DNA of 64,000 nucleotides from Hormoscilla sp. GM7CHS1pb (GTDB lineage Bacteria > Cyanobacteriota > Cyanobacteriia > Cyanobacteriales > Desertifilaceae). The stretch is taken from positions 2,338,001-2,402,000 of the forward strand of contig JACONN010000002.1 in assembly GCA_014323675.1 (NCBI GenBank), in the 5' to 3' direction. Both the position numbers and the translations under genes were made by a program. The notes under the pieces were generated by a model that saw only the letters and a list, made by a program, of their open reading frames with translations, searched no databases and was not told the origin of the DNA. Of the stretch, positions 1-8,510 are shown piece by piece; positions within the stretch are counted from its first letter, which is position 1; each line of letters opens with the position of its first letter.

Positions 1-85
1 TTCGTTCAAGTCTGGCATCAATCTTAACTTTGGCTTTGCCATCCCTCAAGGAATTATACCACTCCTCGAAAGGAACTCTGTCCAT
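1..85 (-). CDS. Partial RelE/HigB-like toxin at window edge
   Basis: Read on the minus strand from an ATG at 85, the sequence gives MDRVPFEEWYNSLRDGKA and continues to the window edge. The FxEWxxSLxD start followed by KxKIxARLxR is the N-terminal signature of the HigB/RelE 'killer protein' family, whose members are mRNA-cleaving toxins usually encoded just upstream of an Xre-type antitoxin. Only about 28 codons are visible. The normal N-terminal strand (about 15 residues before PFxEW) is replaced by HIP1-containing repeat-like DNA, so the copy may be truncated at its 5' end. The identification rests on a short motif. Confidence 0.5.
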   Translation of the reverse strand, partial: MDRVPFEEWYNSLRDGKAKVKIDARLER

Positions 86-291
86 AACAAAAGGCGATCG
101 CCTCTGTCCGGAGCACAGGGTTGCGCGTGTCCGTCACATATTATCAAATATCTCGATCTGATCTATTGTAGGGGGATTGCATGGCATCCATAATATAACG
201 ATTATAACCAAAAGATATCTATTGCCGTGCCCATACAGTTACAGCCACCCGAAACCCCAGATCATCTAGTATACCAGAACCGATCGGGGCA

Positions 292-365
292 CTGAAGTGT
301 TTACTACGAACTGCGGACCGTGCCCCTGAACGGGGCACGGAAACACTGAAGTGTTTACTACGAAC
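292..365. repeat. 74-bp repeat, inverted copy of 3665-3738
   Basis: This 74-bp unit is the exact reverse complement of 3665-3738. Each copy contains two smaller CTGAAGTGTTTACTACGAAC motifs around a GGGGCAC stem. It lies upstream of the PLD-like gene in an otherwise gene-free 1-468 interval, where I see nothing else besides the edge toxin fragment. Diverged relatives occur at 26974-27044 and 62946-62972. Confidence 0.9.
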
Positions 366-468
366 TAATGTTAAGACTGAAAATTCATACCTAAGGAGGA
401 TAAAAAACAGATGCTCCAACTTATGTTAGACTAAAATTAGCTAAATTTTCCTACTCTGGTAAGGCATT

Positions 469-1521
469 ATGCTCAAAAGCCGAATCATGAAATTTGTGAT
501 GGCGGCGGCGCTGCTGTTCTCTGTTTCCAGTTGCCAATCAGTTAGCAGTTGGTATCAGGTATATTTTACCACGCCGGGTAAACCAAATACAGAAATTCCT
601 GATGCTCTGATTAAGTTGATTAGTCAGGCAAAAACTTCTATCCATATCGCCGCTTTTGAGTTTAATCTAGATCCGATCGCGGAGGCCCTCATAGCAGCGA
701 AGCAGCGGGGAATAGATGTGAAGTGGGTGACTGACAACGAGCACGGACTGAAGGCAGATGGTAAACCGGGTCACGGTCAGTTTGCTAAACTGAAACAGGC
801 GGGCATTGAGATTAAAGATGATAACCGGGGGGCCCTGATGCATAATAAGTTTGTGATTGTTGACGGACAGGTATTGTGGACGGGTTCGACTAATTTGACT
901 GTCAATGGCACCCAGAAAAATAATAATAATGTCTTGGTCATGCGATCGCCCGAAATTGCCGCAATCTACGAACGGGAATTCCAAGAGATGTGGTCGGGCA
1001 AGTTTGGCAAAACTTCCCCTTCCAACGTGGCCAGTCAAAAGGCGATCGTTAATGGCACCCCCGTGACAGTTTTATTTGGCTCGGAAGATAATGTGGCAGA
1101 TGCACTCATTGCGGAGATTGGCAAAGCACAAAAAAGCATTAAATTTATGGCATTTTCCTTCACCGACGATGGCATGGGCAAGGCGATGATGGCACGGGCA
1201 AATCAAAGGGTGAAATTAGAAGGCATTTTTGAGACCAGAGGTAGCGAAACCAAATACAGTGAGTTACCAGGTTTTTTCTGTGAAGGTATTTCCGTGCGGC
1301 AAGATGGCAACTCCAGGACATTCCATCATAAAGTAATTGTCTTGGACAAGAAAACGGTGATTACTGGTTCCTTTAACTTTAGTAACAATGCTAATAAAAG
1401 CAATGACGAAAATGTGGTCATAGTCGAGAATCCCCAGATTGCTTCCCTCTATTTGCAGGAGTTCGATCGACGCTGGCAAGAAGGGAAGCCACCAAGGGAA
1501 AGTAAGATTAGTTGTCGGTAG
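469..1521 (+). CDS. Phospholipase D-like lipoprotein / nuclease with two HKD motifs
   Basis: The 350-residue protein opens with a lipoprotein-type signal (hydrophobic stretch, then SVSSC with the Cys at residue 22). Two PLD-like halves follow. The first has HNKFVIVD at about 125-132 followed by GSTN; the second has HHKVIVLD at about 286-293 followed by GSFN. These HxKx4D motifs are the paired catalytic signatures of the phospholipase D superfamily, which includes Nuc-type endonucleases, cardiolipin synthases and phospholipases. The short loops and lack of extra domains resemble Nuc-like or FAM83-type single-chain PLD proteins more than cardiolipin synthase. It probably acts on the outer face of a membrane; nuclease versus lipase activity cannot be decided here. 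The next gene starts 9 bp downstream, suggesting co-transcription. Confidence 0.85.
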   Translation: MLKSRIMKFVMAAALLFSVSSCQSVSSWYQVYFTTPGKPNTEIPDALIKLISQAKTSIHIAAFEFNLDPIAEALIAAKQRGIDVKWVTDNEHGLKADGKPGHGQFAKLKQAGIEIKDDNRGALMHNKFVIVDGQVLWTGSTNLTVNGTQKNNNNVLVMRSPEIAAIYEREFQEMWSGKFGKTSPSNVASQKAIVNGTPVTVLFGSEDNVADALIAEIGKAQKSIKFMAFSFTDDGMGKAMMARANQRVKLEGIFETRGSETKYSELPGFFCEGISVRQDGNSRTFHHKVIVLDKKTVITGSFNFSNNANKSNDENVVIVENPQIASLYLQEFDRRWQEGKPPRESKISCR

Positions 1522-1530
1522 CGATCGCCC

Positions 1531-2166
1531 ATGAACTATCTGGCCCATTTATTCTTAGCGGGACCCGATCCGTATTCGCGGATCGGCAACATGTTAGGTG
1601 ACTTTATCAAGGGTTCCCTGTCAGAATATGCCACCTGTTACAGTGAAGGCATCATTGAGGGGATAAAACTGCATCGTCAAATTGATGCCTTCACCGATAC
1701 CCACAGAATTTATCGGCAAAGTAAAAGGCGGATCTGGTCCCAGCAGGGACGGTTCTCTGGCATAATTGTCGATATCTGCTACGACCATTTTCTCGCTAAC
1801 CATTGGCCGAAATTCTCAGAATGCCAACTCTCAGATTTTGTAGCGGATATTTATGGTTTACTGGAGTCCCATCAACAAATTTTACCAACCAGGTTGCAAC
1901 AGGTACTCCCCAAAATGATCGCTGAAGATTGGTTGAGGTCTTACAAAACCTTGTCCGGCCTGAATTTAACCTTTGCCCGCCTGGCCCGACGCTTGCAGCG
2001 AGAAAATCATCTCCCTACTGCGGTTGAAGATATCGCCAATAATTATGTGGAGCTGGAGTCGGATTTTCTCAGCTTTTTTCCCGAGGCGATCGGTTATACT
2101 AGGAGTCTCACGGTCCGCCAAATGTATCCAGATTACCATGATGCTGAGTCAAACAACACAAGTTAA
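1531..2166 (+). CDS. acpH: Acyl carrier protein phosphodiesterase-like protein (AcpH/DUF479)
   Basis: The N-terminus (MNYLAHLFLAGPDP, then IGNMLGDFIKG) and the HRQIDAFTDTH motif near residue 50 are hallmarks of the AcpH/DUF479 family. These HD-like metal-dependent phosphodiesterases remove 4'-phosphopantetheine from acyl carrier protein. The HxxID and FTD residues and the CYDHFLA motif are expected metal ligands. At 211 residues the length fits the family (about 190-200). The coding region follows the PLD-like gene after 9 bp and its 3' end overlaps the start of glcD by 29 bp, so the three may form one transcript. The AcpH reaction is known for the enterobacterial enzyme; in cyanobacteria the role is inferred. 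Confidence 0.8.
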   Translation: MNYLAHLFLAGPDPYSRIGNMLGDFIKGSLSEYATCYSEGIIEGIKLHRQIDAFTDTHRIYRQSKRRIWSQQGRFSGIIVDICYDHFLANHWPKFSECQLSDFVADIYGLLESHQQILPTRLQQVLPKMIAEDWLRSYKTLSGLNLTFARLARRLQRENHLPTAVEDIANNYVELESDFLSFFPEAIGYTRSLTVRQMYPDYHDAESNNTS

Positions 2167-3618
2167 AGATTGGAAAGCTTACGTCAAAGAGTTTGAACGT
2201 GCGATCGGCAAGCAGGGCGTGGTGCAACGCAAAGAAGAGTTGCTGACCTACGAATGTGACGGGTTAACTAGCTATCGCCAACGCCCGAAAGTGGTACTAT
2301 TGCCCGCAGCACTGCGGAAGTGGCAGCAGTGGTAAAAATATGCGATCGCTACCAACTGCCCTGGGTGGCAAGGGGCGCAGGTACTGGTTTATCCGGGGGT
2401 GCCTTGCCCGTGGAAGATTCGGTATTAATTTGCACGGCAATGATGCGGCAAATTCTGAACATAGATTTGGAAAACCAGCAGGTGGTCGTCCAACCCGCTG
2501 TCATTAATAACTGGGTAACTCAAGCAGTCAGCGGTGCGGGGTTTTACTACGCCCCGGACCCTTCCAGTCAAATTATCTGTTCCATCGGTGGGAATGTAGC
2601 GGAAAATTCTGGGGGCGTCCATTGCTTCAAATATGGAGTCACGACAAATCACGTGCTGGGATTAAAATTAGTCCTGCCCGATGGTTCCATAGTCGATGTC
2701 GGCGGCGAAGTTCCCGAACAACCCGGTTACGACTTAACCGGGATATTTGTGGGTTCTGAAGGCACCTTGGGCATTGCGACAGAAATTCGCCTGCGGATTA
2801 TCAAGCAAGCAGAAGCGATTCGCGTTCTGTTAGCAGATTTTACCAGTATAGAAGCAGCGGGGGCAGCGGTGTCCGATATTGTCAGTGCGGGAATTATCCC
2901 CGCAGGAATGGAGATGATGGATAACTTCAGTATCAATGCCGTAGAAGATGTGGTCGCTACTAACTGCTATCCCCGGGACGCTGTTGCCATTCTCCTGGTA
3001 GAAATAGATGGTTTAGAAGTGGAAGTCGCTGCTAATACCGATCGCATCAGTGCTATTTGCCGTCAGAACGGGGCCCGGGAGATTAAAATTGCTACGGACC
3101 CCGAAAAACGCGCTTTACTTTGGAAAGGACGGAAAGCTGCTTTTGCGGCCATGGGTCGTATTAGTCCGGATTATTACGTCCAAGATGGGGTGATACCCCG
3201 CAGTCAGTTGCCCTATGTGCTACAAGAGATTGAGAATTTAAGCCAAAAACACGGCTATCCCGTTGCGAATGTGTTTCACGCCGGGGATGGGAATCTGCAT
3301 CCGCTGGTTCTTTATGATAATTCCATGCCGGGGGCATTAGAAAAAGTGGAAGAATTAGGAGGAGAAATTCTCAAGCTTTGCGTAGCAGTAGGGGGCAGCA
3401 TTTCGGGAGAACATGGTATTGGTGCTGATAAACGCTGTTATATGCCCGAACTGTTTACAGAGGCAGATTTAGAAACCATGCAATGGGTCCGTCAGGTGTT
3501 TAATCCCAAAGAATTAGCAAATCCTGGTAAAATATTCCCGACCCCCCGTACCTGTGGGGAAGCTGCCCGAGGGAAGCTGGAGATAACTAAACAGTTTGAG
3601 GGGGTGGAAGTATTTTGA
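2138..3618 (+). pseudogene. glcD: Glycolate dehydrogenase subunit GlcD, one-base frameshift
   Basis: FAD-linked oxidase of the GlcD/D-lactate dehydrogenase family. GlcDEF oxidises glycolate to glyoxylate in photorespiration. The start ATG (2138 or 2141) overlaps the upstream gene. The first 55 residues (QTTQVKDWKAYV onward) run in one frame to RPKVVLLP, then the frame shifts at about 2305; the rest, beginning TAEVAAVVKICDRY, is in the next frame to 3618. Restoring one C in a CCC run at 2303-2306 would give an uninterrupted protein of about 493 residues. Typical motifs follow: GAGTGLSGGALP and GSEGTLGI for FAD binding, and HAGDGNLHP plus SGEHGIG in the C-terminal oxidase domain. Because only one homopolymer base is wrong, sequence error is a serious alternative to true inactivation. 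Confidence 0.88.
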
Positions 3619-3664
3619 GTCTTACCACATAGATAGCAGTCCATGCAGTCTTCACCGAAATTGA

Positions 3665-3738
3665 GTTCGTAGTAAACACTTCAGTGTTTCCGTGCCCCGT
3701 TCAGGGGCACGGTCCGCAGTTCGTAGTAAACACTTCAG
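3665..3738. repeat. 74-bp repeat, inverted partner of 292-365
   Basis: Exact reverse complement of 292-365. The pair brackets the PLD-acpH-glcD block (about 3.3 kb), so the whole block could invert by recombination between the copies. The element ends inside the start of the kinase fragment that follows. Confidence 0.9.
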
Positions 3739-3741
3739 GTC

Positions 3742-3910
3742 CGTGGGTTTACTGTTAGATTCTGAGGAAACTCACGCGATCTGGGAACAAGAAGCCTTGC
3801 TGAATCGCCTGACCGATCGCATTCGTGCTTCCTTAGAATTAGATGAAATTCTGCAAACAACGGTCAATGAAGTAGGAACCCTGCTAAATCTAGAAGGGGT
3901 GGACTACAAT
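3742..3910 (+). pseudogene. Fragment of a GAF-domain sensor histidine kinase
   Basis: About 55 codons read GLLLDSEETHAIWEQEALLN, then LTDRIRASLELDEILQTTV and NEVGTLLNL. The 'LTDRIRxSLELDEILxTTVxEVRxLL' pattern is the standard entry into GAF domains of cyanobacterial multi-sensor kinases. The reading ends abruptly where a group II intron remnant begins on the opposite strand, and no kinase core follows. It is a 5' fragment with a repeat at its left edge; the rest of its parent gene is not adjacent. The kinase at 62115 is the same general type but cannot be shown to be its other half. Confidence 0.7.
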
Positions 3911-4258
3911 ATTAAACTAAGCCAGTCCGTCACCGGACCGACTCGTCTCCAAAACCGGACGTGAGACTTTCGCCTCATCCGGCTCCTCAGCTTCAATGTC
4001 CCGAATCCGGGTGCGACCCTCATGACTACCGTCCGCAGCCGATTTCTTGTGATGACAGTAATCATGCAGTAACTGTAGGTTGGTATACACATCTTTACCC
4101 CCTAGCGAGCGAGGTACTACGTGGTCCACCTCCCATTTATCACCATTCACAAACAACATTTGGCAGTGTCCGCATTTGCCCTTTTGCTTCTTCATTAGGG
4201 TCAATATACGTTTCCCAATCATTGGACTCTTTTGCAATCTCTTGCTCCAGTAGAGAAT
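3911..4258 (-). pseudogene. 3' remnant of a group II intron (HNH domain plus domains V-VI)
   Basis: On the minus strand the sequence encodes YWSKRLQKSPM, then KKQKGKCGHCQMLF and KWEVDHVVPRSLGGKD: the zinc-ribbon/HNH endonuclease tail of a group II intron reverse transcriptase. It is followed by LQLLHDYCHHKK and by the structured 3' end (GAGCCGGATGAGGCGAAAG, a domain V-like hairpin) ending CTTAGTTTAAT at 3911. The larger intron at 41823-44683 has the same protein tail and the same last bases. The reverse transcriptase, maturase and 5' ribozyme are absent. The 4259-4395 interval holds nothing recognisable. Confidence 0.85.
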
Positions 4259-4395
4259 ATTTGCAAAATAAATAGCTCCTAGCGATCGGGTGTTGACCAC
4301 ACCCCTACCGAAGTCATAATAGAGTCAGCGCGAGAAGCCATCTACAGTCCGAAACACCCCTAATATCTCCGACCGATCTACCCACAATGCTCATA

Positions 4396-4491
4396 GGAAC
4401 AGAAGAGTCGTACCAGGGAACGGAAGAGTCGTACCAGGGAACGGAAGAGTCGTACCAGGGAACGGAAGAGTCGTACCCGGGAACGGAAGAG
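4396..4491. repeat. 21-bp tandem repeat, about 4.5 copies
   Basis: The unit GGAACGGAAGAGTCGTACCA plus G repeats at 4396, 4417, 4438 and 4459, with a partial fifth copy. There are no spacers and no associated gene, so it is a minisatellite, not a CRISPR array. The following 4500-4770 stretch is low-information repeat DNA, including a GC-rich hairpin unit at 4669-4700. Confidence 0.9.
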
Positions 4492-4668
4492 GGGTGTGGT
4501 CAAAACCCATCGATCTAACATGGGCCTTCCCAGTCGCCGGATCCCCCCAAACCCCCCTTAAAAAGAGGAGGCTGTCTTCGCCCTTCTTTCGCAAGGCTTT
4601 CGCAAGGGGGCTTGGGGGGGGTGCGGTCACAAGTAGTTGATAGTCAGGTGCATCTGGTGAAGCATTCT

Positions 4669-4700
4669 AGCCCGCGCAGGCGGGCTTTGTTCATGTAGCC
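4669..4700. repeat. Palindromic repeat (AGCCCGCGCAGGCGGGCT family)
   Basis: A perfect GC-rich hairpin followed by TTGTTCATGTAGCC. The same unit recurs at 9919-9952 and 14058-14090, and in part at 17823-17845, always next to GGTGGGG or GGGAACG repeats. It is a dispersed palindromic family of this genome. Confidence 0.8.
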
Positions 4701-4771
4701 GGGCCCTTCAGGGTTCGGGCTCCTACCAACGGGTTTTGACCACTTGGGGGGGATCCCGTTGCAACTACTTT

Positions 4772-4894
4772 CCTGTGGGAATGGGAGTAAGATCGACTGG
4801 GGAGGTTTGGTGCATCCTGTAGATACGATCGCCAGCACTGCACAAACCAGTCGATCGAACACGCCGTTGATGACTTAACCTTGACAGTAGCAGC
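4772..4894 (+). pseudogene. Duplicated 123-bp fragment of glcE
   Basis: Bases 4772-4894 match 7297-7423 inside glcE almost throughout (CCTGTGGGAATGGGAGTAAG at the start, TTGACAGTAGCAGC at the end), with a few substitutions and small indels. The fragment sits about 2.4 kb upstream of the intact gene and is fused directly to a copy of the repeat module of the neighbouring secreted-type gene. No start or reading frame of its own is maintained. Confidence 0.9.
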
Positions 4895-5016
4895 TAGGCT
4901 TTCGACCTTCAGATCGTCCATGCCGATCGTAATGGTCTCGTCCATCGGCAAAAGCACCAGCAGCTACTACAGCGGCAACATCGGGATACTGAGCTAGATA
5001 AAAGGCTTCGTCAAAA
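4895..5016 (-). pseudogene. Out-of-frame extra copy of the FDEAFYLAQYPDVA module
   Basis: On the minus strand this stretch encodes another FDEAFYLAQYPDVAAVVAAG module ending HGRSEGRKPS, in a different frame from the gene at 5017-6723. The frame is lost in a short linker after the last in-frame module, where the upstream protein terminates as KPSARGLI. The 3' end of this copy runs straight into the glcE fragment. It looks like a former C-terminal repeat of the neighbour cut off by a frameshift. Confidence 0.75.
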
Positions 5017-6723
5017 TCAGATGAGACCTCTAGCGCTAGGCTTTCGACCTTCAGATCGTCCATGCCGATCGTAATGGTCTCGTCCACTGGCAAAAGCACC
5101 AGCAGCTACTACAGCGGCAACATCGGGATACTGAGCTAGATAAAAGGCTTCGTCAAAATCTTCATTTGTCTCACTCCCGGACCTGGATCCTAGCCTACCT
5201 TCAGATCGTCCATGCCGATCGTAATGGTCTCGTCCACTGGCAAAAGCACCAGCAGCTACTACAGCGGCAACATCGGGATACTGAGCTAGATAAAAGGCTT
5301 CGTCAAAATCTTCATTTGTCTCACTCCCGGACCTGGATCCTAGCCTACCTTCAGATCGTCCATGCCGATCGTAATGGTCTCGTCCACTGGCAAAAGCACC
5401 AGCAGCTACTACAGCGGCAACATCGGGATACTGAGCTAGATAAAAGGCTTCGTCAAAAAAGCGAGGTACGTCTTGCCAGTCCTCATTAGGTATTGATACA
5501 TCATCATTCGGCGGAAAGAGATCTAATGGACCTTTTTCAGCTTCTCTCGGATCGTGCTCATATACTCGCTCACCATTGATGTAAAGCTCGTATGCTGGAA
5601 ATCCATCATGTGAACCTGATATTCTATACTGAGCTTCTTCTCCCTCTTCTTGACGAATTTCAACCGTAATGTCGGCATCAATATTTGGAGTTAGCAATTC
5701 TGGCACTAATGGAATACCTCCACTCAATTTAAGTTGAGTTCTGACTATGTTATTACTGAGACGACTTACTTGAACAGAGTTATTGTCATCCGTAGGCGTT
5801 AAAGTACCCTCTTCATCTACAAGCTGCCCAAGTTGAATCCGATCCGGGAGAAGCGGGAGAAAGTCGGGGATGTCGATGTCAATAATCCCTCCAGTCAATG
5901 GACCATCAGCCATAAACGTACCCCACTCGACTACAGGATCGTTGACTTTTCCATCTCGATCTGCTGGATCTGCAGTTACAACTACTTTTTGTTTGCTTCT
6001 ATGTGTTCCGTCGTTGTAATGAAAATCGCGATCGTCACCAAGAAGAAATGTCGTCTCAGCACGATTGACAATATCCTCGACAAGATACCCGACAACAGGA
6101 CCTACAACAGGAATTGTTCCAACCAGTCCAACAGGCACGTTAATCAAACCCGAGTTCACCAATAATTCCCAGCTATCTTCAAGTCTAGATCCATCAAATA
6201 AGTCCTCCAGCCCAACTTGTCGATCGGGGATAAAAGTCCTAAGTTTAATTTCAACTTCATCATAATCATAAGTCGTCCCACTTTCGGATTCGGATTCAAA
6301 TCTAGCCAAACGACCTTCAGATCGTCCATGCCGATCGTAATGGTCCCGTCCACTAGCAAAAGCACCAGCAGCTACTACAGCGGCAACATCGGGATACTGA
6401 GCTAGATAAAAGGCTTCGTCAAAATCAGGTAAGGCTTCATTAAAAGCAGGTTCAGTAGCCAAGACATTGCTGACAGCAGCCGAAGCTTGACCCGTTATTG
6501 GATCTGTAGATGGATCGCGATCCAGTAAAACGCTTTCGCCAGTATCGGGCATCAGCATGTCGTTAATGTCAATTATGTCTTGACTGACCCCAACTCCTGA
6601 GATACTCCTGTTTTGGGGAGTAATGATGTCCGGCCCTATATAACCTGCATCAAGAGGATGGACAAAGGAAGTCAACAAGTCATTCTGGTTCGTATCTGGT
6701 CCAAGATTAATCACAGCATTCAC
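5017..6723 (-). CDS. Repeat protein with FDEAFYLAQYPDVA modules around a DUF3238-like core
   Basis: The 568-residue protein has no classical signal peptide; its N-terminal 95 residues are polar and probably disordered. One about 38-residue module (FDEAFYLAQYPDVAAVVAAG, then GRDHYDRHGRSEGR) lies near residues 100-140. A unique central region follows (VEIKLRTFIPD, LLGDDRDFHYNDGTHRSKQ, DGFPAYELYINGERV). Three further modules form the C-terminus, separated by LGSRSGSETNED linkers. The YLAxxPDVAxxVAxGxFxSGxxHYxxxGxxEGR module is known from large secreted or RTX-like proteins of oscillatorian cyanobacteria; its function is not established as far as I know. The central region resembles my memory of DUF3238, with low confidence. 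The last DNA repeats are almost identical 150-bp units, so copy number can vary. The gene is divergent from glcE. Confidence 0.75.
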   Translation of the reverse strand: MNAVINLGPDTNQNDLLTSFVHPLDAGYIGPDIITPQNRSISGVGVSQDIIDINDMLMPDTGESVLLDRDPSTDPITGQASAAVSNVLATEPAFNEALPDFDEAFYLAQYPDVAAVVAAGAFASGRDHYDRHGRSEGRLARFESESESGTTYDYDEVEIKLRTFIPDRQVGLEDLFDGSRLEDSWELLVNSGLINVPVGLVGTIPVVGPVVGYLVEDIVNRAETTFLLGDDRDFHYNDGTHRSKQKVVVTADPADRDGKVNDPVVEWGTFMADGPLTGGIIDIDIPDFLPLLPDRIQLGQLVDEEGTLTPTDDNNSVQVSRLSNNIVRTQLKLSGGIPLVPELLTPNIDADITVEIRQEEGEEAQYRISGSHDGFPAYELYINGERVYEHDPREAEKGPLDLFPPNDDVSIPNEDWQDVPRFFDEAFYLAQYPDVAAVVAAGAFASGRDHYDRHGRSEGRLGSRSGSETNEDFDEAFYLAQYPDVAAVVAAGAFASGRDHYDRHGRSEGRLGSRSGSETNEDFDEAFYLAQYPDVAAVVAAGAFASGRDHYDRHGRSEGRKPSARGLI

Positions 6724-6881
6724 CTCAATCTGTTTTTCTGGCCTTTAAGAGTTACTGTAATTACTAGAATAGCGCGGTAATGTTGCCGATGTAATTGATA
6801 ATTATACTTAATTTTGAATGATTTTTTATACCAATCTTTATTAATACTGTGTGATGATAAGAGTCGATTTATCTTCCTCCC

Positions 6882-6919
6882 GAAGCAATCTCCCGCTGCT
6901 GAACAGGGGAGATTGCTTC
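6882..6919. other. 13-bp inverted repeat in the intergenic gap before glcE
   Basis: GAAGCAATCTCCC (6882-6894) pairs perfectly with GGGAGATTGCTTC (6907-6919) across a 12-base loop. It lies in the 344-bp gap between two divergent genes, so it is not a simple terminator for either; it may be a dispersed palindrome or a regulatory hairpin. The rest of 6724-7067 is AT-rich and shows no gene. Confidence 0.7.
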
Positions 6920-7067
6920 AGGGGGGAGGTTGACTCGGTTCCGCATGAGTTAGTTCCCCTCCTCGCAATAACAAAGAGGAGGTTTCGGCTTAAGTCAGTG
7001 CCATCTAGGTTGTGAATGGAGAATGAGAGTTGACTCTTGACAATGATGAGAGGAAAATGGATAATGA

Positions 7068-8405
7068 ATGATAGTAAATGATATTCAAAAAATGAACCAG
7101 ATCGCCCCTCAATTAGAAAGCATAGTCAGTCCATCATCTGCGGTCAGCTTCTCGCGCCTGGAAGTAAGGCAACGAGAAAGGTTCCAACGGGCATTAGCGC
7201 CAGGGGAGACGCCGGAGGTCATCGTCTATCCAAACAGTCCAGAGGAACTGGGCGCAGTCTTACAAATGGCATCGGAGCAAAACTGGCGGGTGCTGACCTG
7301 TGGGAATGGGAGTAAGATCGACTGGGGAGGTTTGGTGCATCCTGTAGATATTATAGTTAGCACTGCACGGCTGAACCAGGCGATCGAGCACGCCGTTGAT
7401 GACTTAACCTTGACAGTAGCAGCGGGGGTGAAATTTGTCCAGATAGAAGAGATGTTAGCAGGTCACAATCAATTTCTGGCCCTGGACCCCGCCTATCCCG
7501 AAGATGCTACCATTGGCGGGATCGTTGCTACTGCCGATACTGGTAGCTGGCGACAGCGTTATGGCAGCGTCCGCGACAGGTTAATCGGCATTTCTTTCGT
7601 TCGCAGTGATGGTAAAATCGTCAAAGCTGGCGGTCGGGTGGTGAAAAATGTGGCGGGTTACGACTTGATGAAGCTGTTGACTGGTAGCTATGGCACCTTG
7701 GGGGTCATCAGTCAAGTTACCCTGCGCCTTTATCCTCTACCCGAGGCGTCGGGAACGGTGGTGTTAACAGGGTCTTCTCCGGCCATAGACAAAGCAACCC
7801 GCACTCTGTTAAACTCGGCCTTGACCCCGACAGCAGCAGACCTGACTTGTGACAGTGAGGGGATAAAATTAATTGCCCGTTTCCAAAGTATGGCAGAAAG
7901 CGTTAAACAACAGTCAGAACGACTGCTGGAAGTGGGACAAGCGCTGGGTTTAGAGGGGATTTTGTATTCACAGACAGATGAGGTTAATCTATGGAAAGGA
8001 TTACGAGAACCAATCTGGAAATCTGGCGCAACAGCCCCAATTATCTGTAAAATAGGAGTAAGACCGACTGCTGCTGTGGAGGCACTGACTTTTTGCCAGA
8101 AAATGCCTGCAACCTCGATTTTTCGCGCAGGACACGCAGCCCTGTTCGCAGGTGTAATTCATGCCCGCACCGGGTTGGGACTTTTGCGATCGGATGCCCT
8201 GCGGTCTACCCAACTGCTGGAAATGCGATCGCACCTGGCGAGTAAAGGCGGTTTCCTCACAGTTTTATCAGCACCGGTAGAGTTAAAGCAAAAGATAGAT
8301 GTTTGGGGTTACAAGGGGAATGAAATAGAGATTATGCGGGGCATCAAACAGCAGTTCGATCCCCAAAATATCTTGAGTCCCCACCGTTTTGTCGGTGGGA
8401 TGTAA
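7068..8405 (+). CDS. glcE: Glycolate dehydrogenase FAD subunit GlcE
   Basis: FAD-binding oxidase of 445 residues, the second flavin-type subunit of glycolate dehydrogenase (GlcDEF), which passes electrons from glycolate oxidation toward the membrane quinone pool. The FAD_binding_4 region is clear: PNSPEELGAVLQMA, TCGNGSKIDWGG, GGIVATADTGSWRQRYGS with VRD, and AGGRVVKNVAGYDLMKLLTG, ending GTLGVISQVTLRLYP. The C-terminus finishes FDPQNILSPHRFVGGM, as in the family. ATG at 7068 gives the longest form; MNQIAPQ at 7092 is a plausible alternative start. glcF follows after 105 bp containing a hairpin, so co-transcription is likely. A 123-bp copy of its interior is found at 4772-4894. Confidence 0.92.
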   Translation: MIVNDIQKMNQIAPQLESIVSPSSAVSFSRLEVRQRERFQRALAPGETPEVIVYPNSPEELGAVLQMASEQNWRVLTCGNGSKIDWGGLVHPVDIIVSTARLNQAIEHAVDDLTLTVAAGVKFVQIEEMLAGHNQFLALDPAYPEDATIGGIVATADTGSWRQRYGSVRDRLIGISFVRSDGKIVKAGGRVVKNVAGYDLMKLLTGSYGTLGVISQVTLRLYPLPEASGTVVLTGSSPAIDKATRTLLNSALTPTAADLTCDSEGIKLIARFQSMAESVKQQSERLLEVGQALGLEGILYSQTDEVNLWKGLREPIWKSGATAPIICKIGVRPTAAVEALTFCQKMPATSIFRAGHAALFAGVIHARTGLGLLRSDALRSTQLLEMRSHLASKGGFLTVLSAPVELKQKIDVWGYKGNEIEIMRGIKQQFDPQNILSPHRFVGGM

Positions 8406-8420
8406 TCAATGGAAAAATTA

Positions 8421-8453
8421 AGAAACCATGTTTTGACAAAAAACATGGTTTCT
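8421..8453. other. Perfect 13-bp hairpin between glcE and glcF
   Basis: AGAAACCATGTTT (8421-8433) and AAACATGGTTTCT (8441-8453) form a perfect stem with a 7-base loop. It could attenuate or stabilise the glcE-glcF transcript. It belongs to a loose family of AGAAACCxGGTTTCT hairpins also seen at 16867, 19276, 24527 and 54791. Confidence 0.75.
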
Positions 8454-8510
8454 GGGCTACAATAGGTCAGGCAATAGATATTAGCTTATCATATCGATAT
8501 TACAAAAAAA

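Noticed and set aside
2300..2310. Programmed ribosomal frameshift in glcD and the other split genes
   Set aside because: No slippery heptamer, stop arrangement or stimulatory structure was evident and homologues need none; simple indels in C/G runs explain them better.
4396..4491. CRISPR array (here, at 19790-20280 and at 47569-47758)
   Set aside because: Units abut directly without unique spacers, and no cas gene is present.
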